Assembly: GCA_016866375.1 (NCBI GenBank)
Contig: VGMK01000003.1
Span: forward strand, 1 to 32,301
Reading direction: 5' to 3'
Length of the DNA stretch: 32,301 nt
Origin: Bacteroidota bacterium
GTDB taxonomy: Bacteria; Bacteroidota; Bacteroidia; Flavobacteriales_D; Crocinitomicaceae
The translations under genes and the position numbers were made by a program. Numbering within the stretch: the first letter of the stretch is position 1; each line of letters starts with the position of its first letter. Shown piece by piece: positions 22,943 through 31,897 of the stretch. The notes under the pieces are model-generated. The model worked only from the letters and a program-made list of their open reading frames with translations. It was not told the origin of the DNA and did no database searches.

Positions 22943-25153
22943 ATGGAAGAAGCAATTTTGCAAGGATCACGAGTAGAGGTTGATATTACATCAGCTTTAC
23001 GCTCTTATTTTGGTTTTGGCCATTTTCGTGGTGAGCAAGAGAAAATAATTAAAAATTTATTATCTGGTCGTAATTCCTTTGTAATCATGCCGACCGGTGG
23101 AGGAAAATCCATGTGTTATCAATTACCGGCCCTTTTGATGTCGGGAACAGCCATCATTGTTTCACCGCTCATTGCTCTCATGAAAAATCAAGTTGATGCC
23201 ATTCGGAATATCGGTAACGATGAAAGCGTTGCTCACTTTTTAAATTCGTCACTATCGAAGTCAGAAATTAGTAAAGTAAAGAGCGATATAAGAGCAGGAA
23301 AAACTAAGATGTTGTATGTGGCTCCTGAATCTTTGACGAAACAAGACTACATTGATTTTTTAACAACTGTAGATATTTCTTTTTTTGCAATCGATGAAGC
23401 CCATTGTATTTCTGAGTGGGGCCATGATTTTCGGCCTGAATATAGGCGACTTCGCGAGATCTTTGAAAAAATTTCTAATGTTCCCATAATTGCGCTTACT
23501 GCAACCGCAACACCCAAGGTTCAGTACGATATACAGAAGAATCTAAATATGTTAGATGCGGCGGTATTTAAATCCTCATTTAACAGGGACAATCTATATT
23601 ATGAAATTCGTCCAAAACGAGAGGTGGAGAAACAAATTATCAAATACATAAGAAGTAGGGCAGGTGAGAGCGGAATCATTTATTGTTTGAGCAGAAAAAA
23701 GGTTGAAGAAATAGCCGAACTGCTACAAGTGAATGGAATTAATGCTCTACCATATCACGCTGGGCTAGATACGAACTCCCGTGCTAAACATCAGGATATG
23801 TTTCTTATGGAGGAAATTGATGTTATCGTTGCTACGATTGCCTTTGGAATGGGCATAGATAAACCCGATGTGCGTTATGTAATTCATCACGATATTCCGA
23901 AATCAATAGAAAGTTATTACCAAGAAACGGGAAGGGCAGGACGCGATGGAGGTATCGGGGATTGTATTGCGTTTTACAGTTATAAAGACATTGAAAAGTT
24001 GGAAAAATTCCTTCAAGGAAAACCACTTACTGAGCTTGAAATAGGAAAGCAGCTCTTACATGAAATCGTTTCCTATGCTGAAACTTCAGTTTGTAGAAGA
24101 AAATTTATACTGCATTACTTTGGTGAAGAATTCGATGAAAAGAAATGCAATGAATGTTGCGACAATTGCCGAAATCCGAGGGAAAGAAAAGATGGAAGGA
24201 TTTATGTTTCAATGCTTCTGGAAGCTATAGTTCTCTTGGAGGAAACACAAAAACCTCGGCACTATTGTGCGTTCTTGGCGGGCAATGTAACTGCGGAAAT
24301 AAAATCATACAATCATCAAAAATTACCTTTATTTGGTGTTGGAAAAGAAAAGGATGAACATTTTTGGAACTCAGTAATTCGCCAAGTTTGTGTAGGCGAT
24401 CTGATTTATAAGGATGTTGAGTTATTTGGAACGCTGAAACTTACCGAAAAAGGTAAAAAATTTATTGAAAACCCTCAGGAGTTTATGTTGATAAAACAAC
24501 ATGATTACTCGGGTGATGACGATGAGGAAGGTATCGTTCAAGTGTCTGGAAAGGGAGGAGCGTTTGATGAAAAACTTTATGATTTATTGATAGATCTCAG
24601 AAAGTCATTGGCTAAAGAAAAAAATATACCACCCTTCGTTATATTTCAAGAACCCTCCTTACGAGATATGTGTCTGCAATATCCCATTACCTTGGATGAA
24701 TTAACGAATATACAAGGAGTGGGTGCGGGAAAAGCACAGCGTTATGGAGAACCATTTTTGGCTCTTATTTCAGCGTATGTTGAGGAGCATGACATTGAGC
24801 GACCACAGGATATGGTAGTGAAATCTTTGGTGAATAAATCCATGTTGAAGGTTCAATTGATTCAAAATATTGACAGAAAATTACCTTTAGAGGATATTGC
24901 GAGCGCCCAAGGAAAGTCGTTTCATGAGTTATTGGATGAAATTGAATCAATAGTAAATTCCGGAACGCGCGTGAACATCAATTATTACGTCAATAGTGTG
25001 CTTGATGCGGATAATCAAGAGGAGTTATATTCTTACTTTGCTGGTGCGGAAACAGACGATATTGTTGAAGCATACCATGATTTTGATGGCTTATATTCCG
25101 AGGAAGAGCTCAGGATAATGAGAATTAAGTTCATGAGCGAAATGGCGAACTAA
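22943..25153 (+). CDS. recQ: ATP-dependent DNA helicase RecQ
   Basis: A 736-aa 3'-5' DNA helicase acting in recombination and repair of stalled forks. Superfamily 2 motifs: Q-motif region FGFGHFRGEQEKII (23-36), Walker A TGGGKS (51-56), DEAH (151-154) followed by the RecQ aromatic-rich loop CISEWGHDFRPEYRRL, TATAT (186-190), and motif VI QETGRAGRDG (327-336). The zinc subdomain follows with Cys384, Cys402, Cys405/406 and Cys409. Next are the RQC winged helix and an HRDC domain (about 545-615, LRDMCLQYPITLDEL, IQGVGAGKAQRYG). The extra 120 residues after HRDC contain a helical helix-turn-helix-like stretch (LEDIASAQGKSFHELLDEIES) common in the longer Bacteroidetes RecQ. It ends 5 bases from the convergent peptidase gene, with no visible terminator. 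Confidence 0.96.
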   Translation: MEEAILQGSRVEVDITSALRSYFGFGHFRGEQEKIIKNLLSGRNSFVIMPTGGGKSMCYQLPALLMSGTAIIVSPLIALMKNQVDAIRNIGNDESVAHFLNSSLSKSEISKVKSDIRAGKTKMLYVAPESLTKQDYIDFLTTVDISFFAIDEAHCISEWGHDFRPEYRRLREIFEKISNVPIIALTATATPKVQYDIQKNLNMLDAAVFKSSFNRDNLYYEIRPKREVEKQIIKYIRSRAGESGIIYCLSRKKVEEIAELLQVNGINALPYHAGLDTNSRAKHQDMFLMEEIDVIVATIAFGMGIDKPDVRYVIHHDIPKSIESYYQETGRAGRDGGIGDCIAFYSYKDIEKLEKFLQGKPLTELEIGKQLLHEIVSYAETSVCRRKFILHYFGEEFDEKKCNECCDNCRNPRERKDGRIYVSMLLEAIVLLEETQKPRHYCAFLAGNVTAEIKSYNHQKLPLFGVGKEKDEHFWNSVIRQVCVGDLIYKDVELFGTLKLTEKGKKFIENPQEFMLIKQHDYSGDDDEEGIVQVSGKGGAFDEKLYDLLIDLRKSLAKEKNIPPFVIFQEPSLRDMCLQYPITLDELTNIQGVGAGKAQRYGEPFLALISAYVEEHDIERPQDMVVKSLVNKSMLKVQLIQNIDRKLPLEDIASAQGKSFHELLDEIESIVNSGTRVNINYYVNSVLDADNQEELYSYFAGAETDDIVEAYHDFDGLYSEEELRIMRIKFMSEMAN

Positions 25154-25158
25154 TAAAA

Positions 25159-27102
25159 TTAGTTTTCGAATAATTTTTCTACACTATTTTTGGTAATTGC
25201 GTGATAGTAGTTTTTTTGAGAATTAAAAAGAGTTTTAGCGAAGTTTTTATATTGAGGCTTTTGAGCGAGCATTTCATATAACGGAAGTACAAACTTTCTT
25301 CTCCCTATTTTTCTTAAAAAGGATTCAATATCTGGTAGAACGCCGTCATAATTTGCATTAATACACAGGGTAAACCAATCCAATGCAATTTCTGCATTTT
25401 CAGTTCGGTTGAAACCAAAATAAGAATTTAAACTTTCTAATTTATCAATGGAAATGGATTTTGGTAAATACCTCAAAAACATCTGCCATTCTTGAGTTAT
25501 AAAATCCTCTTTTTTGATCTGCTCAACTATTTTCCTCTTTTTTATTTTATTTTTTATTCGAATACGCTCATACCGAATTTTGGGAGCAAAAACATCCTCT
25601 CCGGCACTAAACTTAGCCGCAAGATTTTTGATGTACGCCAATCTGGGAGAAACAATTTCAACTCTGTTGTCAGGCAAACCCTCTTTATTTATCCAATCGT
25701 TGTAATTAAAGTCTATTTTATTTTTCGACAGTAAATTTTTCTCTAAGTAGTCTATGAAATCTTTAGTGCTTATGGTAGAGAAAGCAAAAGAGGCAAAATA
25801 ATTTTTTAAAAAATTATCAAAAACTTTCCTTCCCGCACTGGCTTCCAACGATTTTAAAAACCAGGCACCTTTTGTGTACGCGATGTCCGTCATGCCTTCG
25901 TCAGGGTTTCTGTAATTAAGGTTCAAAAAAAGTTTGCTATCCTCGGGATGTTTAGAGTTCTTAATTCGAAGGATTTCATCGTTCAACTCATAAATTTCTA
26001 CAAGTGCGAGAATATCAGCGGTCTCCTTTCCGTAAAGTTCCTCCATGATTCTGTTTTCAAAATAAACGGTAAAGCCCTCATTTATCCAGAAGTCGTTCCA
26101 AGTTTTGTTAGAAACTAGATTTCCTGACCACGAATGCGCGAGCTCATGAGCAATGACAGAAACCAAACTTTTGTCGCCAGTGATAATGGTTGGATTTATA
26201 AATGTAAGCATGGGGTTTTCCATTCCACCGAATGGAAAGGAAAAAGGTAAAATTAGGATGTCGTATTGGTCCCACTGATACTTTCCATAAAGTTTTTCAG
26301 CAGCTGCGAGCATTTTTGGTAGATCAACAAACTCACTTTTACATTTTGCAGTTAATTGTGGTTCACAGAAGAAACCGGTGTTGGATGAAAGCGAAGTGTA
26401 TGTCAAGTCTCCAACAGCCAATGCTATTAAATACGACGGTATAGAGTAGGGCATTGAAAATTTGTAAATTCCATTCGTACTTTTGTCCTTACTATTTTTT
26501 GCACTCATTACGGCGCGAAGCTGCGAGGGCACTTTCACCTCAGCTGAATAGGTAAAACGATTGGATGGTGAATCTTGAATAGGTATCCATGTTCTAGTTA
26601 ATATAGCTTGTCCTTGAGTGTAGAGAAAAGGATGAATTTTGGAGCTTGTTAATTTTGGTTCTAACCAATCAAGAGCCTCGGAATTTTCTGTTGTTTTATA
26701 ATAAATGTTTATAATGGAATCTTTTGGATGAATCTGGACGAGAAGAGGTTGACCAAGAATGGAGTCTTTATCGTATTTTCCAATTACAAAGTCTACTTCA
26801 TTTTCGGAGTTTTTCTCACCTGTTGTTACTTTTTGTATTTCAAGCCCCTTTATGTCAAAGATTGCCGTGTCCGAATTGTTTAAATTCAGCATTCTATGTC
26901 TTGCGACTCCAAAAATTTTCTTGCTTTCAAAATTGACGTCTAATTCTAAATGTAAGTGCCGAGTTTTTATTTCGTTCAAGTTAGAATAACTGTGGTCATC
27001 GAGAAATGGATCAGAGAGATTTTCAGTTGCCGATTTTCTTTTTGTCTCTTGAACACAAGCGGACAAAATGACAAGAAAACCAATTTTGAATAATAATTTC
27101 AT
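25159..27102 (-). CDS. M1 aminopeptidase, LTA4 hydrolase/aminopeptidase B type, lipoprotein
   Basis: A 647-aa zinc aminopeptidase. The lipobox LSAC places it on a membrane (Cys16). The exopeptidase motif GGMENP is at 292-297, the zinc site HELAH at 319-323 with Glu342, and the catalytic Tyr409 in IAYTKGAWF. The surrounding sequence (LTFINPTIITGDKSLVSVIAHE and SWSGNLVSNKTWNDFWINEG) closely follows human LTA4 hydrolase. The C-terminal about 120 residues (LRYLPKSISIDKLESLN, ALDWFTLCINANY, RKFVLPLYEML) form the helical Leuk-A4-hydro_C domain. It probably removes N-terminal residues from peptides in the periplasm or at the surface; epoxide hydrolase activity is not implied. The ATG directly follows the stop of the upstream secreted-protein gene, within the purB operon. 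Confidence 0.93.
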   Translation of the reverse strand: MKLLFKIGFLVILSACVQETKRKSATENLSDPFLDDHSYSNLNEIKTRHLHLELDVNFESKKIFGVARHRMLNLNNSDTAIFDIKGLEIQKVTTGEKNSENEVDFVIGKYDKDSILGQPLLVQIHPKDSIINIYYKTTENSEALDWLEPKLTSSKIHPFLYTQGQAILTRTWIPIQDSPSNRFTYSAEVKVPSQLRAVMSAKNSKDKSTNGIYKFSMPYSIPSYLIALAVGDLTYTSLSSNTGFFCEPQLTAKCKSEFVDLPKMLAAAEKLYGKYQWDQYDILILPFSFPFGGMENPMLTFINPTIITGDKSLVSVIAHELAHSWSGNLVSNKTWNDFWINEGFTVYFENRIMEELYGKETADILALVEIYELNDEILRIKNSKHPEDSKLFLNLNYRNPDEGMTDIAYTKGAWFLKSLEASAGRKVFDNFLKNYFASFAFSTISTKDFIDYLEKNLLSKNKIDFNYNDWINKEGLPDNRVEIVSPRLAYIKNLAAKFSAGEDVFAPKIRYERIRIKNKIKKRKIVEQIKKEDFITQEWQMFLRYLPKSISIDKLESLNSYFGFNRTENAEIALDWFTLCINANYDGVLPDIESFLRKIGRRKFVLPLYEMLAQKPQYKNFAKTLFNSQKNYYHAITKNSVEKLFEN

Positions 27103-28662
27103 TTAGTATTTAATCAACCCAAATCGTTCTTTAAATCCATCAATGGCATAAAGAAATAAAAGTCTATTTTTTTGATCAAGTTCAAACATTTTCGGGACGA
27201 TAAGGGATTTTAATTCTTTTCTTGTAAACAGTGTTCTACGAGAAACTGCTCCATTTTGTATATCTATTTCACACGTTGCTGCGGCATTTCGTCTGATGGA
27301 TACATTTGAGGCATATATTTCCCCCTCCTCTCTCTTGAATAGACCATCCTCTTCGTAATTTTTGACGTTGTCGTTAAATAATAAAAAAAGTTTCTTACCG
27401 TCGCAATAGCTTGAATAGGAACTGTATGGGCCATTGTCGTTCATTGACACCTGAGATTTTTCAATGCGTTTTTGCCAATCAAATGTATTATTTTGCCCTA
27501 ATTTAAAGGTAATTATATCGTCGTAATAATAATAGTAAACCGTTGAACCTAATCCAGTTCTGGTGTCATAATTTACACGTCTAGATACATAGTATTGTTC
27601 AACTGAGCCAACAAGTGTACCATCCTCTTGTAAAAATAAGTCACGCATGAGGTAGTCATAAAAAAGATTGTTATTGGTAAAATGATTGCGATTCCATGTT
27701 ACAGGACCTGTAATTTCCTCATTAAAATCCTCAGAAAGCTTGCTGTCAAATGCCGCAAATCCTTTGCTCAAGAGACTGTCTTGACGTGTGTCAATTTTAA
27801 GTTGAAAAATTCCTTCAATTCCTTGATTTTGTCCTTTTCCATAAACCCCTGTGAGAGTCAAAATATTAGCATCATTTGAATTAAATTGCATATCGTCAAT
27901 TCGGTTATCATCCATTTCTAAAGAATATTCCAACAGAGTATTATTCTTGACCTTGTACAAATGGATGGATTTAAAATTTTTGTAATTTCTTGTAAACAAG
28001 CCGTCATTGGGCTTGTGGTGTTCGGTCAGGCATAAAAAAAACGCTCCTTCATTCGTAAGATGGAATTCATTTATGGTCGTCATATTCCCTGCGAAGGGAA
28101 TAATATATTCTCCCTCTGAAACGGTTTGTAAATAGTTATCTATTACTTTGTACCCATATACGTCACTTTCCTTTCGATTTCCGGGGATTTCCCACATGAT
28201 ACCAAAGTATTTTCTATTTTGTGACTGTTGAATAATAAAATTTGATTTTGCCCCTATTTTGGGATTTACATAACTTGCAACTAATTCGGGGTAGCCAGAT
28301 TCGCCCAATTCCTCATGATAAGGTTGAATGAAAAGTTCACTGTTCGGACCATTTTTATCTGAAATGAAGCTGAACAGCATATTATTGGCCTGAAATGCTG
28401 TCTCAAATGTGCCAATTCCATTTCTAGTAATTGGTTTAATTCTTTTTTCAGCTACTTTCTCAAAAAAATCGTGTAAGGTGAATTTATAGTTACCCAATGC
28501 GTTGCCACCACTCCATCTCAGGGTGTAAAACGTATTGCTGTCTTTTGGGATCACCTTCAATACATTCCCCGATGAGCGAGTTAATGCACTCCAATCGATA
28601 AAGTCAATTTGTCCAAATGATATTTGACTTATAAATAAGCAGAGGAGTGTAGTGCGAAACAT
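27103..28662 (-). CDS. Secreted protein of unknown function, beta-rich
   Basis: I do not recognise this 519-aa protein. It has a signal peptide (residues about 1-17, cleaved at SFGQ). The rest alternates short hydrophobic strands with Asn/Asp/Gly turns and many aromatic residues, as in a beta-propeller or a solenoid of strands; there is no repeat clear enough to name. A Tyr-rich strand (STVYYYYYDD) lies near residue 382. No T9SS tail, lipobox or catalytic signature is seen. It starts 3 bases after the purB stop and its TAA directly abuts the ATG of the LTA4H-like lipoprotein, so the three are very probably one transcript. A partnership with the peptidase in the envelope is an inference from this. 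Confidence 0.8.
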   Translation of the reverse strand: MFRTTLLCLFISQISFGQIDFIDWSALTRSSGNVLKVIPKDSNTFYTLRWSGGNALGNYKFTLHDFFEKVAEKRIKPITRNGIGTFETAFQANNMLFSFISDKNGPNSELFIQPYHEELGESGYPELVASYVNPKIGAKSNFIIQQSQNRKYFGIMWEIPGNRKESDVYGYKVIDNYLQTVSEGEYIIPFAGNMTTINEFHLTNEGAFFLCLTEHHKPNDGLFTRNYKNFKSIHLYKVKNNTLLEYSLEMDDNRIDDMQFNSNDANILTLTGVYGKGQNQGIEGIFQLKIDTRQDSLLSKGFAAFDSKLSEDFNEEITGPVTWNRNHFTNNNLFYDYLMRDLFLQEDGTLVGSVEQYYVSRRVNYDTRTGLGSTVYYYYYDDIITFKLGQNNTFDWQKRIEKSQVSMNDNGPYSSYSSYCDGKKLFLLFNDNVKNYEEDGLFKREEGEIYASNVSIRRNAAATCEIDIQNGAVSRRTLFTRKELKSLIVPKMFELDQKNRLLFLYAIDGFKERFGLIKY

Positions 28663-28665
28663 TAC

Positions 28666-30021
28666 TTATGGAATAAGTTGAATACCCAGGTAGTTTTGGG
28701 GCTTTATGGCTTTCAATCGCTTTTTCAATTCTTCAGAAATTTCCAGCGTTTCAATGAATGAACGGACACTTTCTTGCGTAACTTTTTCATTTTTTCGTGT
28801 CAATTGTTTGAGCGCTTCATAAGGTGTTTCATAGCCACTGGTTCTCAGTATGGTTTGTATAGCCTCAGCCACAACTGCCCAATTATTTTCTAGATCTTGG
28901 TTAAGTTTTTCTTCGTTTAACATTACCTTATTTAGACCCTTAAGTGAGGAAGTAAATGCAATAATTGTGTGACCAAAAGGTAATCCTACGATTCGTAAAA
29001 CCGTAGAATCTGTCAAGTCTCGCTGTAACCTCGAAACGGGCAATTTTCCTGAAAGATGTTCATACAAAGCGTTTGCGATACCGATATTGCCCTCAGAGTT
29101 CTCAAAATCGATTGGGTTCACTTTATGAGGCATAGCGGAAGAACCAACCTCTCCTTCATTTAGTTTTTGTTTAAAATAATCCATCGAAATATAGGTCCAA
29201 AAATCACGATTTAAGTCCAATAAGATGGTATTAATTCTTTTCAATGCATCGAATAATGCTGCGAGGTTATCGTAGTGTTCGATTTGAGTGGTAGTTTGGC
29301 TTCTATGCAATCCTAAAATATTATTGACAAAAGAATTGGCGAAAGAAACCCAATCATGCATTGGGTATGCGACATGGTGAGCGTTAAAGTTACCTGTTGC
29401 TCCACCAAATTTAGCTGAAAAAGGAACATTCAGTAAATGTTCTTTTTGTTTGTTTAGACGTTCCGCAAAAACATAAATTTCCTTTCCGAGTCTTGTGGGT
29501 GAGGCAGGTTGACCGTGTGTTTTTGCCAACATGGGAATGTCTTTCCATTCAATCGATAGCTCGGTCAATTTTCGGATAATTTTATCTAAAAGAGGCAAAT
29601 AGACATCATTAATAACCTCTTTTATGGATAAGGGGATTGCCGTATTATTGATATCTTGTGAGGTTAAACCGAAGTGAATAAATTCAGATAGATCTTGGAG
29701 TTGAAGTGCCTCTAGTTTATTCTTTAAAAAGTACTCAACAGCCTTTACGTCATGATTGGTAATTTTTTCTGAGTTTTTTATCCAATTGGCATCCTCTTCC
29801 CTGAAGTTAATGTAGATATTGCGCAATGCGTCAATCTGTGCAGACGAAAGTTCCGGAAGTTCATCCAAACCCTGAAAGCTAAGCGAGATAAAATATTCAA
29901 CTTCAACAAGTACACGATACCTCATTAAGCCAAATTCTGAAAAATAAGGGCTTAAACATTCTGTCGTGGAGTGATATCTTCCGTCAACGGGGGAGATAGC
30001 GGTGAGATTCGTTAATTTCAT
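28666..30021 (-). CDS. purB: Adenylosuccinate lyase
   Basis: Catalyses two steps of purine synthesis: SAICAR to AICAR plus fumarate, and adenylosuccinate to AMP plus fumarate. The 451-aa length fits PurB. Typical blocks: SPVDGRYHSTTECLSPYFSE (10-29), FGLTSQDINNT (117-127), KTHGQPASPTRLGKE (167-181) and the fumarase/lyase signature GSSAMPHKVNPIDFENSEGN (293-312) with the catalytic Ser loop. The start is placed at the ATG at 30021; the upstream ATG at 30036 would add five residues but overlaps the promoter -7 element, and the family starts near MKLTNLTAISP. It leads an operon with a secreted protein and an M1 aminopeptidase lipoprotein, which have no evident link with purines. Confidence 0.96.
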   Translation of the reverse strand: MKLTNLTAISPVDGRYHSTTECLSPYFSEFGLMRYRVLVEVEYFISLSFQGLDELPELSSAQIDALRNIYINFREEDANWIKNSEKITNHDVKAVEYFLKNKLEALQLQDLSEFIHFGLTSQDINNTAIPLSIKEVINDVYLPLLDKIIRKLTELSIEWKDIPMLAKTHGQPASPTRLGKEIYVFAERLNKQKEHLLNVPFSAKFGGATGNFNAHHVAYPMHDWVSFANSFVNNILGLHRSQTTTQIEHYDNLAALFDALKRINTILLDLNRDFWTYISMDYFKQKLNEGEVGSSAMPHKVNPIDFENSEGNIGIANALYEHLSGKLPVSRLQRDLTDSTVLRIVGLPFGHTIIAFTSSLKGLNKVMLNEEKLNQDLENNWAVVAEAIQTILRTSGYETPYEALKQLTRKNEKVTQESVRSFIETLEISEELKKRLKAIKPQNYLGIQLIP

Positions 30022-30033
30022 CTGAGCAAAAAA

Positions 30034-30064
30034 CAAAGATACGACATTGTGTGTTAACCTTCAA
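30034..30064 (-). promoter_or_regulatory. Promoter of the purB operon
   Basis: The minus strand reads TATCTTTG (30041-30034), a perfect TAnnTTTG; 19 bases upstream lies TTGA (30064-30061), a weak -33. The ATG at 30021 is 12 bases past the -7 element. Confidence 0.5.
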
Positions 30065-30093
30065 TTAAATCGCTACTGACTCTCCGAATTACG

Positions 30094-30101
30094 TAATTTT
30101 G
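30094..30101 (+). promoter_or_regulatory. -7 element just before ctaA
   Basis: TAATTTTG is a perfect TAnnTTTG and ends only 4 bases before the ctaA ATG at 30106, so the transcript would be leaderless or nearly so. No clear -33 TTTG is seen at 19-21 bases. The element is also found divergent from the purB promoter in the same 84-bp gap. Confidence 0.4.
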
Positions 30102-30105
30102 ATAT

Positions 30106-31125
30106 ATGAGTTTTTCAAGAAGATTTATCATTTTCAATTGGATTACCTTAGTTGCAATTTATTTGGTGGTTGTTGCCGGAAGCTTTGTTCGCATTTCCGG
30201 TTCTGGGATGGGTTGTCCGGATTGGCCGAAGTGTTTTGGGCAATGGATACCACCAACGGATTCAACGGTGTTACCGAAAGATTACAAAGAAATTTACCTT
30301 GAGAAAAGAGAAAAAAAAGTTGAAAAGTTCTCAATTTTCCTTGCAAACGTTGGTTTTAAAGATGAAGCCAATCAATTAAAAAATGATCCAAGTGTCTATG
30401 TAGAAGAGAACTTTAATGCAAGAAAAACATGGACGGAATATATAAACAGGTTACTTGGATTTTTAGCGGGAAATTTTATGTTGGTGTCCTTTCTTTGGAT
30501 GTTCTTAGCCTATCGTAAGTCTGGATTGCTATTAGTTTCACTCGCTAATTTAATCTTAATGGGTATTGAAGCCTGGTTTGGTAGTATTGTCGTTGCTACG
30601 AATTTGGTGCCCTGGACTATAACAATTCACATGTTATTGGCATTAATTATTATTGCGGTGCAAACCTTTGTTTTATATCGAGTAAGTCCTATGTTGCAGC
30701 GCGAGATCCTAGTTCCAAAGTGGCTAAAAACTTCAGTTTGGCTAATTTTTCTCATAACGTTTTATCAAATGTTTTTAGGAACCCAAGTACGAGAGGACAT
30801 TGATGCCTTGGTCAAAAAAGGGTTTTCAAGGGAGGAATGGATAGAGTCGCTAGGTCTGCCATTTTTTATTCACCGGAGTTTTTCTTGGCTCGTTTTAATC
30901 GGTCTTAGTTTTATAGCATGGAAAAATGAGAAAACGTATAAAATAAAATTGATAAGAGGAGCATATTTGATACTAGCGATTGAGTTAATTTCCGGAGTGA
31001 TGTTGGCGTATGCAGATATGCCAGGATTTATTCAAACTTCCCACTTAATTTTTGCAAGTGTTCTTTTCGGTATACTTTGGATAGCGATTTTACGTTTTAA
31101 GTCACAAAAATCACCACATAAATAA
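30106..31125 (+). CDS. ctaA: Heme A synthase (CtaA/COX15 family)
   Basis: Oxidises the C8 methyl of heme O to a formyl group, giving heme A for cytochrome c oxidase. A 339-aa polytopic membrane protein; I count about eight hydrophobic helices in two homologous four-helix halves. The N-terminal signature SGSGMGCPDWPKCFGQW (31-47) includes Cys37 and Cys43 before the first extracytoplasmic loop, which has an insert (about 50-108, charged) not seen in Bacillus CtaA. Heme-ligand positions: the N-half Glu-x-x-His motif reads EYIN (Glu111, Asn114), then His175; the C-half has His256 (FIHRSFSW) and His313 (TSHLIF). So three of four His are present. It is divergent from purB and overlaps the outer-membrane gene tail by 15 bases. 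Confidence 0.92.
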   Translation: MSFSRRFIIFNWITLVAIYLVVVAGSFVRISGSGMGCPDWPKCFGQWIPPTDSTVLPKDYKEIYLEKREKKVEKFSIFLANVGFKDEANQLKNDPSVYVEENFNARKTWTEYINRLLGFLAGNFMLVSFLWMFLAYRKSGLLLVSLANLILMGIEAWFGSIVVATNLVPWTITIHMLLALIIIAVQTFVLYRVSPMLQREILVPKWLKTSVWLIFLITFYQMFLGTQVREDIDALVKKGFSREEWIESLGLPFFIHRSFSWLVLIGLSFIAWKNEKTYKIKLIRGAYLILAIELISGVMLAYADMPGFIQTSHLIFASVLFGILWIAILRFKSQKSPHK

Positions 31126-31806
31126 GCGTTTTTTGACTCTTTTTGGTTCCAGATAACTATATTTTAGACCTATGTTTACCCTGAACTGGTGAAAAGAACC
31201 TTGATTTTCACCAAAGCGAAAACTATTTAAGGGGATCATGCGAGAAGCGTTCATTGTGACACCAACAAATTTGTATCCTGCTTTTTTTATTTCTCTTATT
31301 TTTTTGGAATGCGTGAAGCCTACCCCAACATTCAAATAGGTGTCGAATGGTTCCAATTTTGGTAAGTCGCGTTGCTTGTAATTTTGTTGTAGAGCGTTCA
31401 CTTGTATTCCAGGTTCACCCTGAACGTAATATGAAAATCGCTTTTTTTCAGTCTGTGCGATTCTAATGCGCATCGGCAATGAAAACCGCAATTGGTGTAG
31501 GGTGATAGGTGTTGGGAGGTTTAAATTTTTTGCCGTACAATTTGAGAATGCATATTCTAAATTCATGTAAGGATTGATGATGCCGTTTTTATTTTTTTTA
31601 AACAAGTTAATTTTTGGACTGTAGAGATATCCTACTTGAAATCCCGGAAGCGAGGCACCCCAGTTATAAGCTTGTTTTTGGTTATCAAAGGAGTAGGATG
31701 AGGAAGATATGCCAAGTGATACTTCTTTCTGTTGTGCAAAATTAGTAAGGATAGGACTCATAAATAAAAGAGAAAGGCTTGCTTGGAGAGGCAGTTTAGT
31801 TTTCAT
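31111..31806 (-). CDS. Outer membrane beta-barrel protein, probable
   Basis: A 231-aa protein with a signal peptide (residues about 1-24, cleaved at TNFAQ). The rest is made of alternating amphipathic strands with aromatic ends (FQVGYLYSP, YMNLEYAF, LRFSLPMRIRIA, RFSYYVQGEPGIQV, TYLNVGVGF, FRVNIGLKYSY), which fits an eight-stranded PorT/OmpA-like barrel typical of Bacteroidetes. The C-terminus has an extra basic stretch (EPKRVKKRLFMW) beyond the last strand. The substrate or role is not apparent. Its 3' end overlaps the 3' end of ctaA by 15 bases on the opposite strand, so the two mRNAs are complementary at their ends. Confidence 0.78.
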   Translation of the reverse strand: MKTKLPLQASLSLLFMSPILTNFAQQKEVSLGISSSSYSFDNQKQAYNWGASLPGFQVGYLYSPKINLFKKNKNGIINPYMNLEYAFSNCTAKNLNLPTPITLHQLRFSLPMRIRIAQTEKKRFSYYVQGEPGIQVNALQQNYKQRDLPKLEPFDTYLNVGVGFTHSKKIREIKKAGYKFVGVTMNASRMIPLNSFRFGENQGSFHQFRVNIGLKYSYLEPKRVKKRLFMW

Positions 31807-31897
31807 TTTATACTATTTCATACGTTTTAAACGAAGGAAATTAAATTACCTAACAAGTATGTTTTAAAAAAAAGTAAATAAGTCTGCCTGTGCTTAA

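Noticed and set aside
30022..30036. Upstream ATG giving PurB five extra residues (MFFAQ)
   Set aside because: It overlaps the purB promoter's -7 element, so it is unlikely to be in the mRNA, and the family starts at the later Met.
31126..31160. T-rich run after ctaA as an intrinsic terminator
   Set aside because: No stable GC-containing stem precedes it, and it lies inside the convergent outer-membrane gene.
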